NCBI GenBank assembly: GCA_910579165.1
Contig: CAJTTF010000003.1
Location: 124,001 to 188,000 of the forward strand
Direction: 5' to 3'
DNA: 64,000 nt
Origin: an uncultured Atopobiaceae bacterium
Lineage (GTDB): Bacteria; Actinomycetota; Coriobacteriia; Coriobacteriales; Atopobiaceae
Shown: one piece after another, positions 34,101 through 42,976 of the stretch
Numbering within the stretch: the first letter of the stretch is position 1
How the letters are laid out: each line of letters begins with the position of its first letter
Notes under the pieces: generated by a model
Told to the model about the DNA's origin: nothing
Database searches by the model: none
The model's input: only the letters and a program-made list of their open reading frames with translations
Translations under genes and position numbers: made by a program

Positions 34101-35372
34101 ATGGCTGAGCTTACGGTTTCTCCGCGCCTCCAGGCATCAGCTTCAAAAGAACCTCCCTTTTTCTCCCTTCTTGTCCCCGCCTATAACGTCGCATCCACTT
34201 TGGACAAAGCGCTTCGCAGTGCCGAGAAAACCAGGCGCGCCCCTCTTGAGATTCTCGTTATTGACGATGGGTCCAATGACGCCACGGCAGAGATTGCTGC
34301 AGCTCACTCAAAACACGATTCTCGCGTTCGCGTTCTTACGAAAGCTAATGGCGGCTACGGACAGGCGATGAACTTTGGACTATCTCAGGCCGCTGGAGAT
34401 TACATACTCATTCTTGAGCCTGACGACTACCTTGCACCGGGTGCGCTCGATGAACTCTTTGCTTTTATTCTTGATCAAAAGAAGATGGGCAAGCCTTCGG
34501 CCGATATCGTAAAAGCAACGTATTGGCGTATTCTTAAAGATGGCGAGGACATGCATGAAGCACGCTTTCTCTGCTCGTATGCGCACCTCGCACGCACGGG
34601 AGAGACACTAGGGCGCAAGCAAATTGCATCCCTTCTGGCCTCTCATCCCTCCATATGGAATGCTGCGTATCACCGCGCATTTCTCAATGAGCGCAATATT
34701 CGGTTTGTGGAAGCCCCCGGAGCCGCTTGGGTAGATGGCCCCTTTGCTACAGAAACATTGCTTGCGGCCAAAAAAGTACTCTTCTTCGATAAACCCTTGT
34801 ATTGCTATTTTGAGGACAATCCCGCAGCAAGTTCTGCCAAGGACGTTTCAGCTTTTGCCCCACAGAGGTTTGCTGAGATGATGGCGCGCAAAGAAAGGCT
34901 TGCTCCGCATGACGTTGACGCTGCACGTGCTCTTACCGTTGTGGGGCTCAACTATGTTGAGCGCATCATAAAGACTGACGCAATCGCAAGGCCGGAGGTG
35001 GCAGCAAAAGTACAGGGGATCGTGGAACTCTTGGACGAAAACGACATCATGGCGGTTCCTCAGATTTCCCCTCAGGTCAAACGGGCCGCTTTTCATTTGA
35101 AGGGTCGCTCGGTACCACGCATTTCTTCGCTTCCCTATAGCTGTTACCTTCTACGCAGAGCCATCAAGGAGATGAGAAACAACGGGCTACGTTTTGTATG
35201 GAGTCAATTGCAAACCGTGAGAAAGCGTAGCGCCGTCACTCAGCAAAGTGTCGTCGAAAACGATGCCAGACAAAGCAATGCCAATCAAAAAAATGCCGTC
35301 CAAAACAGGGCTGTTCAAAAAGAAACTGTCCAAAACAATTTCGTTCAAAAAGAGAGAGGAGGCAGGGCATGA
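34101..35372 (+). CDS. Family 2 glycosyltransferase with Asn/Gln/Val-rich tail
   Basis: A 423-residue protein with an N-terminal GT-A fold: LVPAYNVASTLDKAL, EILVIDDGSNDAT and the DxD-like ILEPDDYLAPGAL. It lacks membrane segments and probably adds sugars to the glycan exported by the adjacent ABC transporter. The frame is open to 34056, but ATG 34101 lies 2 nt after the ATPase stop and follows AGGTG. The last ~45 residues are a repetitive tail of Val-Gln-Asn-Ala/Lys units (QKNAVQNRAVQKETVQNN), probably disordered. Confidence 0.88.
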   Translation: MAELTVSPRLQASASKEPPFFSLLVPAYNVASTLDKALRSAEKTRRAPLEILVIDDGSNDATAEIAAAHSKHDSRVRVLTKANGGYGQAMNFGLSQAAGDYILILEPDDYLAPGALDELFAFILDQKKMGKPSADIVKATYWRILKDGEDMHEARFLCSYAHLARTGETLGRKQIASLLASHPSIWNAAYHRAFLNERNIRFVEAPGAAWVDGPFATETLLAAKKVLFFDKPLYCYFEDNPAASSAKDVSAFAPQRFAEMMARKERLAPHDVDAARALTVVGLNYVERIIKTDAIARPEVAAKVQGIVELLDENDIMAVPQISPQVKRAAFHLKGRSVPRISSLPYSCYLLRRAIKEMRNNGLRFVWSQLQTVRKRSAVTQQSVVENDARQSNANQKNAVQNRAVQKETVQNNFVQKERGGRA

Positions 35373-36460
35373 GCGAGCCTCTCTTTTCTCTCGTGATGTG
35401 CATTCACGGCGTAGAAGATTACGTCTATGCTGCGGTTACCTCTCTTTTGGAACAGGATTTTAAGGATTTCGAACTCATTCTTATAGACGATAAAACCGCT
35501 GATCGCTCTATGCTTCGCGCACTCCGTGCGGCAGGAAGCGATGAACGCGTTCGCATTATTCATAATAAAGAGAATCTGGGACTTCCTGCCTCCCGCAATC
35601 GCGGAATTGACGCAGCGCGCGGACGATACATCGCTTTTCCGGACGCAGAGGATACGGCGCTTCCCGGTTATCTCAGTGCCGCTGCAAATGCCATTAAAAC
35701 TACAAACTCCGATATCGTCGTGGAGGGCGTAACGGAGGATTTCTTTAATAGGCGTGGTGATATTTCCTATTCCAAACGTCATGTACCAGAGTCTGCACGC
35801 TTTCCTTCTAAGCAAACTGACGGGATGGGCATCTTTAAAGACGATAATCGCGCGCATGTTGTGCAGTTCCTCGAAACGTACGATCTTATGCACCACGTCT
35901 ATACTAAGTTCTTTAAGAGCGAGCTTATCGGCGAGACAAGATTTGAAACAAAGCAGCACTACTCAGAAGATTTTTTCTTTACGCTTGAGATGTTTGAAAG
36001 AGCGCAATCTATCTGCGTTCTTGCTAATACGTTTTATGTTTACAAGCGCCATCTCCGACGCCAAAAGCAGCTCTCCCTCACCAAGGGCACGTTCATTGAG
36101 CGCCATCGGCGCATCGCGGCAAGCCAGCTCCATCAGGAGGAAAACAATATTGACACGCTTGCCTCTCGCCAGTTTTTGGGTGCGCTTTATATGCGCTACA
36201 TCATGGCAGAGCTGGCGCGTATGCAAGATCCTGCCGCCCATAAAACCAAGGAAGAACGTCAGAAATGGTTTGCCTTTTTGCATGAGGATCCGCTTTTTGA
36301 CCTTTTGGTAACCCAAACCTCTCCTGATAAGCACGTAACGCCGCGCCTCTATCATGCACTCTTAACATCGGGGTGGAAGGCTGGTGCGTTTTGGGTTGCA
36401 CGTGCGGTTGCGTTTCTGAAATCATTTGGACCAGGAAACTATGCAAGAACCCAGGAGTAA
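35369..36460 (+). CDS. Family 2 glycosyltransferase
   Basis: A 363-residue GT-A enzyme: FSLVMCIHGVEDYV, FELILIDDKTADRS, LPASRNRGIDAARG and a DxD-like site in AFPDAEDTALPG. It overlaps the previous gene by 4 nt (ATGA), so the two glycosyltransferases and the ABC exporter form one transcription unit. The C-terminal half is alpha-helical and of unknown function. Its 3' end overlaps a possible early pyrB start. Confidence 0.86.
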   Translation: MSEPLFSLVMCIHGVEDYVYAAVTSLLEQDFKDFELILIDDKTADRSMLRALRAAGSDERVRIIHNKENLGLPASRNRGIDAARGRYIAFPDAEDTALPGYLSAAANAIKTTNSDIVVEGVTEDFFNRRGDISYSKRHVPESARFPSKQTDGMGIFKDDNRAHVVQFLETYDLMHHVYTKFFKSELIGETRFETKQHYSEDFFFTLEMFERAQSICVLANTFYVYKRHLRRQKQLSLTKGTFIERHRRIAASQLHQEENNIDTLASRQFLGALYMRYIMAELARMQDPAAHKTKEERQKWFAFLHEDPLFDLLVTQTSPDKHVTPRLYHALLTSGWKAGAFWVARAVAFLKSFGPGNYARTQE

Positions 36461-36536
36461 CACCGCGACCAATGCTACGAGCAACACCAGGGGAAATACC
36501 AAGGATAATGCTACGAGTAACACCAGGAGTAACAAT
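36444..36536 (+). repeat. AAT-GCT-ACG-AG-AACACCAGG repeat at the glycosyltransferase/pyrB junction
   Basis: Just before pyrB the sequence repeats AATGCTACGAG(C/T)AACACCAGG (36471-36491 and 36507-36527) plus partial copies ending AGGAGTAACA. In the pyrB frame this reads as Asn/Thr/Ser/Arg-rich codons without a stop. Each copy contains AGG/AGGAG-like cores, one of which serves as the pyrB ribosome site. Confidence 0.6.
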
Positions 36537-37469
36537 ATGTTAAGTGTTGAACACTTACTTGATACCACATCACTCACGGCAGAAGACATCACGCAGATTC
36601 TTGATGTTGCAGCCTCTTTTGAAGACAAGGAAGGAAGAGCCTCAGGAAGGAGTGGAACTCTTGCTGGACGCACCATCGTCAACCTCTTTCTGGAGCCCTC
36701 AACGCGCACGCGTTCCTCCTTTGAGCTTGCAGAAAAGCGTTTATCGGCAGACGTGCTCAATATGGAAGGATCCTCCAGTTCTGTTGTTAAAGGCGAAAGC
36801 TTAGCTGACACCATTCAAACTATCAGTGCCATGGATGTAGATATGTTTGTGTGTCGCTCTCGCTACGCTGGAACGCCCCAACTTATCACGCAGAATACGA
36901 ATGCCAAAGTCATCAATGCGGGAGACGGGAAGCACCAGCATCCTACTCAGGCGCTTCTCGACCTCTATACCATTCGTGAGCATTTTGGCCACCTCGATAA
37001 TCTCAAAGTCGCCATTGTGGGTGACCTTTCGCATTCACGCGTCTGTGGATCTCTGGCACCTGCACTCAAAACAATGGGTTCAGAGGTAGTTCTCGTTGCG
37101 CCCCCTACCTTTCAAGTTGCAGATCCAGCATATTTTGGTGCCACGCAGACTGCTCATTTTGATGAGGTGCTTGATTCATGTGATGTCATCTATCTCCTCC
37201 GTGTGCAGCTTGAGCGCATGGAGGGAGCTGCTATTCCTTCTCCTCGTGAGTATTTTCGCCTCTACGGCCTCGATGAGGCCCGTTTGAAACGCATGAAAGA
37301 AGGCGCAATCATCTGTCATCCAGGCCCTCTCAACCGAGGTATGGAAATAGCTGCTGAGTCGGCAGATGCTCCAAATGCAAAGATCCTTAGCCAAGTCCAT
37401 GCCGGCGTTCTTACTCGCATGGCAGAAATGTATTTACTCCTTGGAGGTGATGCGGATGCTGTTGCTTAA
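36537..37469 (+). CDS. pyrB: Aspartate carbamoyltransferase catalytic chain
   Basis: Condenses carbamoyl phosphate and aspartate in the first committed step of UMP synthesis. FLEPSTRTRSSFELA is the carbamoyl-phosphate site and HPTQALLDLYTI the second conserved block. Start 36537 is chosen because AGGAG lies 8 nt upstream and it gives 310 residues, the family norm; an in-frame ATG at 36441 (after AGGAAACT) would add a low-complexity Asn/Thr-rich 32-residue leader. No pyrI regulatory-chain gene follows. It heads the pyrBCKDFE operon; no PyrR-type attenuator was recognised. Confidence 0.94.
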   Translation: MLSVEHLLDTTSLTAEDITQILDVAASFEDKEGRASGRSGTLAGRTIVNLFLEPSTRTRSSFELAEKRLSADVLNMEGSSSSVVKGESLADTIQTISAMDVDMFVCRSRYAGTPQLITQNTNAKVINAGDGKHQHPTQALLDLYTIREHFGHLDNLKVAIVGDLSHSRVCGSLAPALKTMGSEVVLVAPPTFQVADPAYFGATQTAHFDEVLDSCDVIYLLRVQLERMEGAAIPSPREYFRLYGLDEARLKRMKEGAIICHPGPLNRGMEIAAESADAPNAKILSQVHAGVLTRMAEMYLLLGGDADAVA

Positions 37470-38730
37470 AGGTGGGCACGCCCACGATCCCCAGATTGAT
37501 CTAGACGACGTCATAGATATTTTGATTGTTGACGGCAATATTGCCCGTGCCGAGAAAAACATTGACGAGCCCGACGCGCAGGTTGTTGATTGTACAGGCC
37601 TTGAGATCACCCCAGGTCTCGTTGATATGCACGTGCACTTTAGAGATCCCGGCCTAGAGTATAAGGAAGATATAGCCACGGGTTCTGCCGCAGCCGCGCA
37701 TGGCGGTTTCACCGATGTTGCCACCATGCCCAATACAGATCCCGTGTGCGATACGGGCGCCAGTGTCGCCTATCAACGGGCGCGCGGCGAAGAGGTGGGA
37801 CTGGTCAACATTCATCCCATCGGTGCCCTCACGCGAGAAGAAAAGGGCGAGTCGCTTGCAGAAATTGGCGATATGGTCCTGGCTGGAGCTGCTGGTTTCT
37901 CGGACGATGGTCATGGCGTCCAATCGGCTTCTATGATGCGTACGTGCATGAAATACGTCAGTCAGTTTGATCGCACCGTTATTGCGCATTGCGAGGTAGA
38001 CGATCTCTCTGGTAAAGGCGTTGTTAACGCTGGTCGCGCAAGTACTCGCTTGGGAATGTTTGGGTGGCCCGGCTTGGCCGAGGAAGCTGAAGTGGCGCGC
38101 GACATTGCCCTTAGTCGCTCTACTGGCTGTCCTTTGCACATTGCTCACATCTCCACTAAGCGCTCGCTCGAGCTTGTGCGCGAGGCCAAAAAAGAAGGCT
38201 TGCTCGTTACCTGCGAGGTTACGCCTCTACATCTCTTCCTTACAGAAGACGACATCACCGATACGTATAACACTAACCTCAAGGTCAATCCGCCGCTTCG
38301 TACAAAAGAGGATGCTGAGGCGCTTCTGGAAGGCGTACTGGACGGGACGATTGACGCGGTGGTTTCAGATCACGCACCTCACGCTGCCCATGAAAAAGAC
38401 TGCGAGTTTGAGCTTGCCGCTTTTGGCTCCGTGGGTCTAGAGACAACGGTTCCTTTACTCCTCTCGTATATGGCCAAGAAAAAGCTTCTGGATTTTGCGC
38501 GCTTTGTTGAACTGTTGGCCATTAATCCAAGAGCGATTCTTCGTCTTAGACCGGTCACGCTTGCGCCAGGTTCTGTCGCGTCGATTACCGTTTTGGATTC
38601 CCAGAAGAAGGTGACGGTGGATACAGAGTATCTGCAATCCAAGTCCAAGAACTCTGCGTTTTTGGGGAGTACGCTCCAAGGAGCTGCGGTTACCGTTATA
38701 AAAGACGGAGTGATCACGTATCAAAGCTAG
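37456..38730 (+). CDS. pyrC: Dihydroorotase
   Basis: Cyclises carbamoyl aspartate to dihydroorotate. The metal site DMHVHFRDPG, the block GGFTDVATMPNT, and SDHAPH mark a class I bacterial enzyme of 424 residues. The ATG at 37456 lies 8 nt after GGAGG and overlaps the end of pyrB by 14 nt; upstream in-frame codons lie inside pyrB. Confidence 0.94.
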   Translation: MLLLKGGHAHDPQIDLDDVIDILIVDGNIARAEKNIDEPDAQVVDCTGLEITPGLVDMHVHFRDPGLEYKEDIATGSAAAAHGGFTDVATMPNTDPVCDTGASVAYQRARGEEVGLVNIHPIGALTREEKGESLAEIGDMVLAGAAGFSDDGHGVQSASMMRTCMKYVSQFDRTVIAHCEVDDLSGKGVVNAGRASTRLGMFGWPGLAEEAEVARDIALSRSTGCPLHIAHISTKRSLELVREAKKEGLLVTCEVTPLHLFLTEDDITDTYNTNLKVNPPLRTKEDAEALLEGVLDGTIDAVVSDHAPHAAHEKDCEFELAAFGSVGLETTVPLLLSYMAKKKLLDFARFVELLAINPRAILRLRPVTLAPGSVASITVLDSQKKVTVDTEYLQSKSKNSAFLGSTLQGAAVTVIKDGVITYQS

Positions 38731-38770
38731 GTGTTACTTGGCTCAGAAAGTGACTCAGAAAGGAGCGACC

Positions 38771-39571
38771 TTGTCACAGACCCTTCCATCATATTTGCAG
38801 AGCGTCGAGATTCTGCAAAACGAACAGGTTGCCAAAAATCTCTGGCGCATGGTTTTCAAAGCCCCAAAACTTGCTCAGGAGCTGCTCCCAGGACAGTTCT
38901 TTACCATAGCAGTTGCAGATGAACCTCGTCAGCTAGCAAAGATTCCGCTTTCCTATGCAACTGCCGATAAAGAAAATGGCACAGTAGAAACGCTCTATGC
39001 AGTGGTTGGTCCTGGTACTGAGGCGCTTGCCAGGATGGAGAGAGGAGAGAGCACTGAAGTTGTGGGACCGTGTGGACATGGTTGGAAAGTAGAAGCGTGC
39101 AAGAAGCGCACGTTGCTTGTCACGGGTGGTTGTGGCGTGCCCTCTGTCTTGAGTGCCGCGCACGCTTTGGCAGAAGAGCATATTCCTTTTGATTGCATCT
39201 TAGCTGCTCGCACGGCTGAGCATCTTTATGGCCAAGAGGTGCTGAATACTACCGGCTGCGGCGACCTTGTGCTTGCCACGGACGACGGCAGCGCAGGAGA
39301 GCAAGGAAACGCTGCAGAAATCACGGAGCATCTCCTTAAACGTGTAGGTGGCGACTACTATGATGCAATTCTTACCTGCGGTCCTCCAATGATGATGGAG
39401 GCCATGGCGCACGTTGCACATGAGCATGACATACCGTGTCAAGTCTCGCTGGAAAGGCGTATGACGTGCGGGTTTGGAGCATGTGCTACGTGTGCTGTGC
39501 GCACGGTGGATGGTATGAAGGGAGCCTGTGTTGCGGGCCCCGTCTTTGACGCACGAGAGGTGGTGTGGTAG
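38771..39571 (+). CDS. pyrK: Dihydroorotate dehydrogenase electron-transfer subunit
   Basis: The FAD and [2Fe-2S] partner of class 1B dihydroorotate dehydrogenase, passing electrons to NAD+. The flavin-binding segment (PGQFFTIAV, IPLSYA), the NAD site (VTGGCGVPSVLSAA) and the C-terminal cluster RMTCGFGACATCAV ... GACVAGP are visible. The start is uncertain: TTG 38771 sits 5 nt after AAAGGAG and gives 266 residues; in-frame GTG 38750 and TTG 38738 are less well supported. The pairing with pyrD immediately downstream fits the 1B complex. Confidence 0.9.
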   Translation: MSQTLPSYLQSVEILQNEQVAKNLWRMVFKAPKLAQELLPGQFFTIAVADEPRQLAKIPLSYATADKENGTVETLYAVVGPGTEALARMERGESTEVVGPCGHGWKVEACKKRTLLVTGGCGVPSVLSAAHALAEEHIPFDCILAARTAEHLYGQEVLNTTGCGDLVLATDDGSAGEQGNAAEITEHLLKRVGGDYYDAILTCGPPMMMEAMAHVAHEHDIPCQVSLERRMTCGFGACATCAVRTVDGMKGACVAGPVFDAREVVW

Positions 39572-39588
39572 CAATGGAGGAAAAGAAC

Positions 39589-40518
39589 ATGTATCTTTCT
39601 GAGACGCCCAAGATGGCCGTTAACGTGGGCGGCATAGCCATGAAGAATCCCCTCAACACCGCGTCAGGTGCCTTTGGTCAGGGGTGGCAATTTGAAAACT
39701 TCTTTGACGTCTCTGAGCTTGGCGCTATTACTACCAAGGGCGTTGCCATTGACCCGTGGCCCGGCAACGATGGTCCCCGCATGGCAGATGTTTACGGTGG
39801 CATCATCAATTCGGTGGGCCTTCAAAATCCCGGGGTTGACGGGTTTATCAAGGACAATAGCGAGTATCTGGAGAACCTCTCAGAGAAAGGAACCGCGGTA
39901 ATTTGCCAAGTGGCTGGTCATACTCTCGAGGAGTACCAAGCTGCTCTTTCCCGCTTTGAGGAAACAGCGCCCTGGGCTGCTGGTTTTGAAATCAATATTT
40001 CCTGCCCCAATCTCTCTGCAGGCTGCGCGTGGGGCGCAACGCCAGAGTCTGCCGCGCAAGTTATAAAGGCTGTTCGCCCGCTCACCAGCCGTCCTCTTTT
40101 GGTAAAGATGGCTCCGGTCAACATTGCCGATACCGCCCGCGCTCTTGAGGATGCCGGAGCAGACGCTCTTTCGGTTATTAACTCCATTCCGGGCATGGCA
40201 ATTGACATTAATACGCATCGTTCAAAAATTGCCCGCCCCACCGGCGGTCTCTCCGGTCCGGCCTTTCATCCCATAGCTCTTCGCATGGTGTGGGAAGCCT
40301 CACAAGCTACCTCGCTGCCCATCAATGGCATGGGCGGCGTGACGACGGGAGCCGAAGCTGCAGAGTTTATCCTTGCGGGTGCTACATGCGTCTCGGTAGG
40401 ATTTGCCGCCTTATCAGACCCCACCTCACCAATTCGCATCCTTAGAGAACTTACCGAGTGGGTAGCCGCTCAAGGTGCAAGCGATATCAATGACCTGATT
40501 GGAGCCTTTGAATGTTAG
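39589..40518 (+). CDS. pyrD: Dihydroorotate dehydrogenase, class 1B catalytic subunit
   Basis: FMN enzyme oxidising dihydroorotate to orotate, acting with PyrK. NPLNTASGAFG, GAITTKGV, EINISCPNL (active-site Cys) and the FMN phosphate region GMGGVTTGAEAAEF are present. ATG 39589 is preferred because GGAGG stands 8 nt upstream, giving 309 residues; ATG 39574 and GTG 39565 are alternatives, the latter overlapping pyrK. It overlaps pyrF by 7 nt. Confidence 0.94.
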   Translation: MYLSETPKMAVNVGGIAMKNPLNTASGAFGQGWQFENFFDVSELGAITTKGVAIDPWPGNDGPRMADVYGGIINSVGLQNPGVDGFIKDNSEYLENLSEKGTAVICQVAGHTLEEYQAALSRFEETAPWAAGFEINISCPNLSAGCAWGATPESAAQVIKAVRPLTSRPLLVKMAPVNIADTARALEDAGADALSVINSIPGMAIDINTHRSKIARPTGGLSGPAFHPIALRMVWEASQATSLPINGMGGVTTGAEAAEFILAGATCVSVGFAALSDPTSPIRILRELTEWVAAQGASDINDLIGAFEC

Positions 40519-41252
40519 AAACTGCATACGCAGCGCAAACCGGAAATCCGCGCGATTGCATTATCGTGGCACTTGACTGTCCGCCGGCGGAAGCTATCTC
40601 TCTTGCCGATAAGCTCGTTGGTCATGCCACGTGGCTGAAAGTGGGAATGACGCTTTTTTATAAAGCAGGACCTGTAATCATTGAAGAACTTCACAAACAA
40701 GGCTTCAATATCTTTTTGGATTTGAAGCTCTACGATATACCGCATCAAGTTGAAGGCGCTGCCGCATCTGCTGCCTCTACGGGTGCGGACTTACTCTCCC
40801 TTCACGCGCTTGGTGGCCCCACTATGGTGCAGGCTGCGCAAGCAGGTATCGCAGCTCTCAAACAAGAAAAGGTGACGGAGACTGTAGCCATTACTATTCT
40901 TACTTCATTTGACAATGAAACACTTGAGCGCGTTGGTATTGAGAAACCGCTCGACGTTGAAGTGGATACATTGGCTTCGCTGGCTATTGAGTCCGGAGCA
41001 AATGGGCTTGTGTGTTCACCTCAAGAAGTAGGTAAATTGCGCGAACTGTTGGGTACGAGCCCTCGTATTGTGACACCAGGAGTCCGTCCAGCGGGCACGG
41101 CCGCAGGCGATCAAAGCCGCATTGCAACGCCAGCGGATGCTCTGATGGCAGGCGCTTCTCAGCTTGTAATTGGACGCCCCATCACAGGCGTTGCAGATCC
41201 CATTGCAGCCTTCGATGCATGCCTTAAAGAAGTTGAAGAAGTCCTCAAATAG
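40512..41252 (+). CDS. pyrF: Orotidine 5'-phosphate decarboxylase
   Basis: Decarboxylates OMP to UMP. The N-terminal IIVALDCP and the catalytic block FLDLKLYDIPHQV (Lys and Asp of the DxKxxD motif) identify a type 1 enzyme of 246 residues; the C-terminal phosphate-binding motif VTPGVRPAG and LVIGRPITG are intact. The Asn-Thr usually following DIP is His-Gln here. It starts inside the end of pyrD. Confidence 0.95.
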   Translation: MLETAYAAQTGNPRDCIIVALDCPPAEAISLADKLVGHATWLKVGMTLFYKAGPVIIEELHKQGFNIFLDLKLYDIPHQVEGAAASAASTGADLLSLHALGGPTMVQAAQAGIAALKQEKVTETVAITILTSFDNETLERVGIEKPLDVEVDTLASLAIESGANGLVCSPQEVGKLRELLGTSPRIVTPGVRPAGTAAGDQSRIATPADALMAGASQLVIGRPITGVADPIAAFDACLKEVEEVLK

Positions 41253-41278
41253 CTATACGACATAAGAAAAGGATTGCC

Positions 41279-41908
41279 ATGAACCACACGTCAGTTTTTC
41301 AAAACTTGCAAGATAGTAATGAGCTACCCCGCGAGGAGTTAATCGCCATTTTTGAGGAAACAGAGGCCATACAGCACGGCCATTTTGTTTTGACGAGCGG
41401 CCGTCATTCAGACACGTACGTACAATGTGCACGCGTCATGGAATCGCCGCGCCTCACCGTGCAACTTGCCGCTCAAGCACTTAAAAAAGTTCCTGCCTCT
41501 GTTTTGGAGTCCGTGGATGTTGTGGTGAGTCCAGCGGTGGGGGGCATCACGTTTGGCTTCGCAGTGGGGTATGTTTTGGGTAAGAAATTCATCTTTGCCG
41601 AGAGAAAAGATGGTGCTATGCAATTGCGCCGCTCCTTCCAAGTTGCGCCGGGCGAGCGTGTTTTAATATCTGAAGACGTCGTCACCACAGGTGGCTCGGT
41701 CAAAGAGGTTGAAGACTTGGTTTGCGCTGCGGGTGGCGAGGTAGTGGGCGTAGTTTCACTTATAGATCGCAAGACAGACAAGAAATTCTCGGCTCCATAC
41801 TGGGGACTTTTAGAGTTCGCAGCACAAAGCTGGGACCCCGTAGACTGTGAACTCTGTGCCACAGGAAGCACTCCGCAATCCTTAGGGTCTAGAAACCTTA
41901 GTCGCTAG
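41279..41908 (+). CDS. pyrE: Orotate phosphoribosyltransferase
   Basis: Joins orotate and PRPP to form OMP. The protein (209 residues) shows GHFVLTSGRHSDTYVQC, the flexible-loop block FAERKDGAMQLRRSF and the PRPP motif VLISEDVVTTGGSV. It is the last gene of the pyr operon, 26 bp after pyrF. carAB are not in the window, so carbamoyl phosphate must come from elsewhere. Confidence 0.95.
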   Translation: MNHTSVFQNLQDSNELPREELIAIFEETEAIQHGHFVLTSGRHSDTYVQCARVMESPRLTVQLAAQALKKVPASVLESVDVVVSPAVGGITFGFAVGYVLGKKFIFAERKDGAMQLRRSFQVAPGERVLISEDVVTTGGSVKEVEDLVCAAGGEVVGVVSLIDRKTDKKFSAPYWGLLEFAAQSWDPVDCELCATGSTPQSLGSRNLSR

Positions 41909-41986
41909 AGAATTCTCCCCCAGGCCTCCTCGCACGGTGCATATTGCAACAAGTGTGGAGCCCAATCAAAAAAAATCAAAAACAGT

Positions 41987-42015
41987 TTGCATAAATTACA
42001 AGGTAGAGGCATAAT
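41987..42015 (+). promoter_or_regulatory. Promoter of mihF-gmk-rpoZ
   Basis: TTGCAT (41987-41992) and CATAAT (42010-42015) are exactly 17 bp apart, followed by AGG. The start would be near 42022, leaving a ~76-nt leader that contains the palindrome AAAAGTGCTTTT, then AGGAG before the mihF ATG. Confidence 0.6.
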
Positions 42016-42097
42016 AGGCACTGTTGAATTTCAAAAGTGAAAAGTGCTTTTGGAATTAAAGCTGTGTTGTAAGTTTCTACAAGATAGGAGAATGACT

Positions 42098-42406
42098 ATG
42101 CCACTTCCTCAGCTAACCGAAGAGCAGCGCGCAGAGAATCTTAAGAAAGCTGCTGCAGCCCGCCACGCTCGCGCAGAGCTTCGTCAAAAGATTAAAGAGC
42201 AGAAGGTCACTGTGGCCCAAGTTCTTAAGTCTACAGACCCCGCTGCCTGCCGTATGCCTGTTCGCGCTCTTATTGAGTCGCTTCCTGGTTACGGAAAAGC
42301 AAAAGCACAAAAGATCATGGCAGAGCTTGACATTTCTCCTAAGCGCCGCCTTCAGGGTCTTGGTGCCCGTCAACGTGAGGCCTTGCTCGAGATCCTTTCC
42401 AAATAA
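42098..42406 (+). CDS. mihF: Actinobacterial-type integration host factor
   Basis: A 102-residue nucleoid-associated protein of the mIHF family, which binds and bends DNA as a monomer and is unrelated to HU-type IHF. The start LTEEQRAENLKKAAAARHAR, the block RALIESLPGYGKAKAQKIM (helix-two-turn-helix) and GLGARQREALLEIL are family hallmarks. ATG 42098 is chosen: AGGAG is 7 nt upstream, while ATG 42092 is only 1 nt away. The mihF-gmk-rpoZ order is characteristic of Actinobacteria and helps place the organism. Confidence 0.92.
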   Translation: MPLPQLTEEQRAENLKKAAAARHARAELRQKIKEQKVTVAQVLKSTDPAACRMPVRALIESLPGYGKAKAQKIMAELDISPKRRLQGLGARQREALLEILSK

Positions 42407-42409
42407 CTC

Positions 42410-42976
42410 TTGCGTCCTCGCTTATTTGTAATTTCGGGACCCTCGGGTGCCGGTAAAGGAACGCTTGTTGCGCGTGTTCGCAACAGGCGTTCTTTGTTAG
42501 ATGTAGCTATTTCGTGCACAACGCGGCGTCCGCGTAAGGGAGAGGTGCATGGCCGCGACTATTACTTCCTCTCTGATAGCGAGTTTCTCGCCCGAGAAGA
42601 TGCGGGAGAGTTTATAGAGTCAGCCTATGTGCACGGGCATCGCTACGGGACACTTAAAAGCGAGGTGGAGCGCATCATGAACCAGGGGAATAGCTGTATT
42701 CTGGAGATAGATGTGCAGGGAGGAACATCTGTGAAAGATCTCTTCCCTAATACCGTTCTCATTTTTGTGGAAACGCCAAATTTGGATGATTTGGAGGAGC
42801 GGCTGCGCAAACGTAAAAGCGAGTCAGATAAAGATATTGAACTCAGACTTAACAATGCGGCCAAAGAAATGGTATTATCTAGCACCTATGATGAAATTGT
42901 CGTAAATGACGACATTGAACGTGCTACCAATGAGCTTTTGATAATCCTTCAGGCCTACGAAAACGAGGAGACATGA
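42410..42976 (+). CDS. gmk: Guanylate kinase
   Basis: Phosphorylates GMP to GDP. The P-loop GPSGAGKGT is followed by SCTTRRPRKGEVHGRDYYFL (GMP site) and EIDVQGGTSVK. The frame starts with TTG at 42410, 3 nt after the mihF stop and without a ribosome site, so translation is probably coupled. At 188 residues it is normal length. It complements guaB in guanine nucleotide supply. Confidence 0.93.
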   Translation: MRPRLFVISGPSGAGKGTLVARVRNRRSLLDVAISCTTRRPRKGEVHGRDYYFLSDSEFLAREDAGEFIESAYVHGHRYGTLKSEVERIMNQGNSCILEIDVQGGTSVKDLFPNTVLIFVETPNLDDLEERLRKRKSESDKDIELRLNNAAKEMVLSSTYDEIVVNDDIERATNELLIILQAYENEET

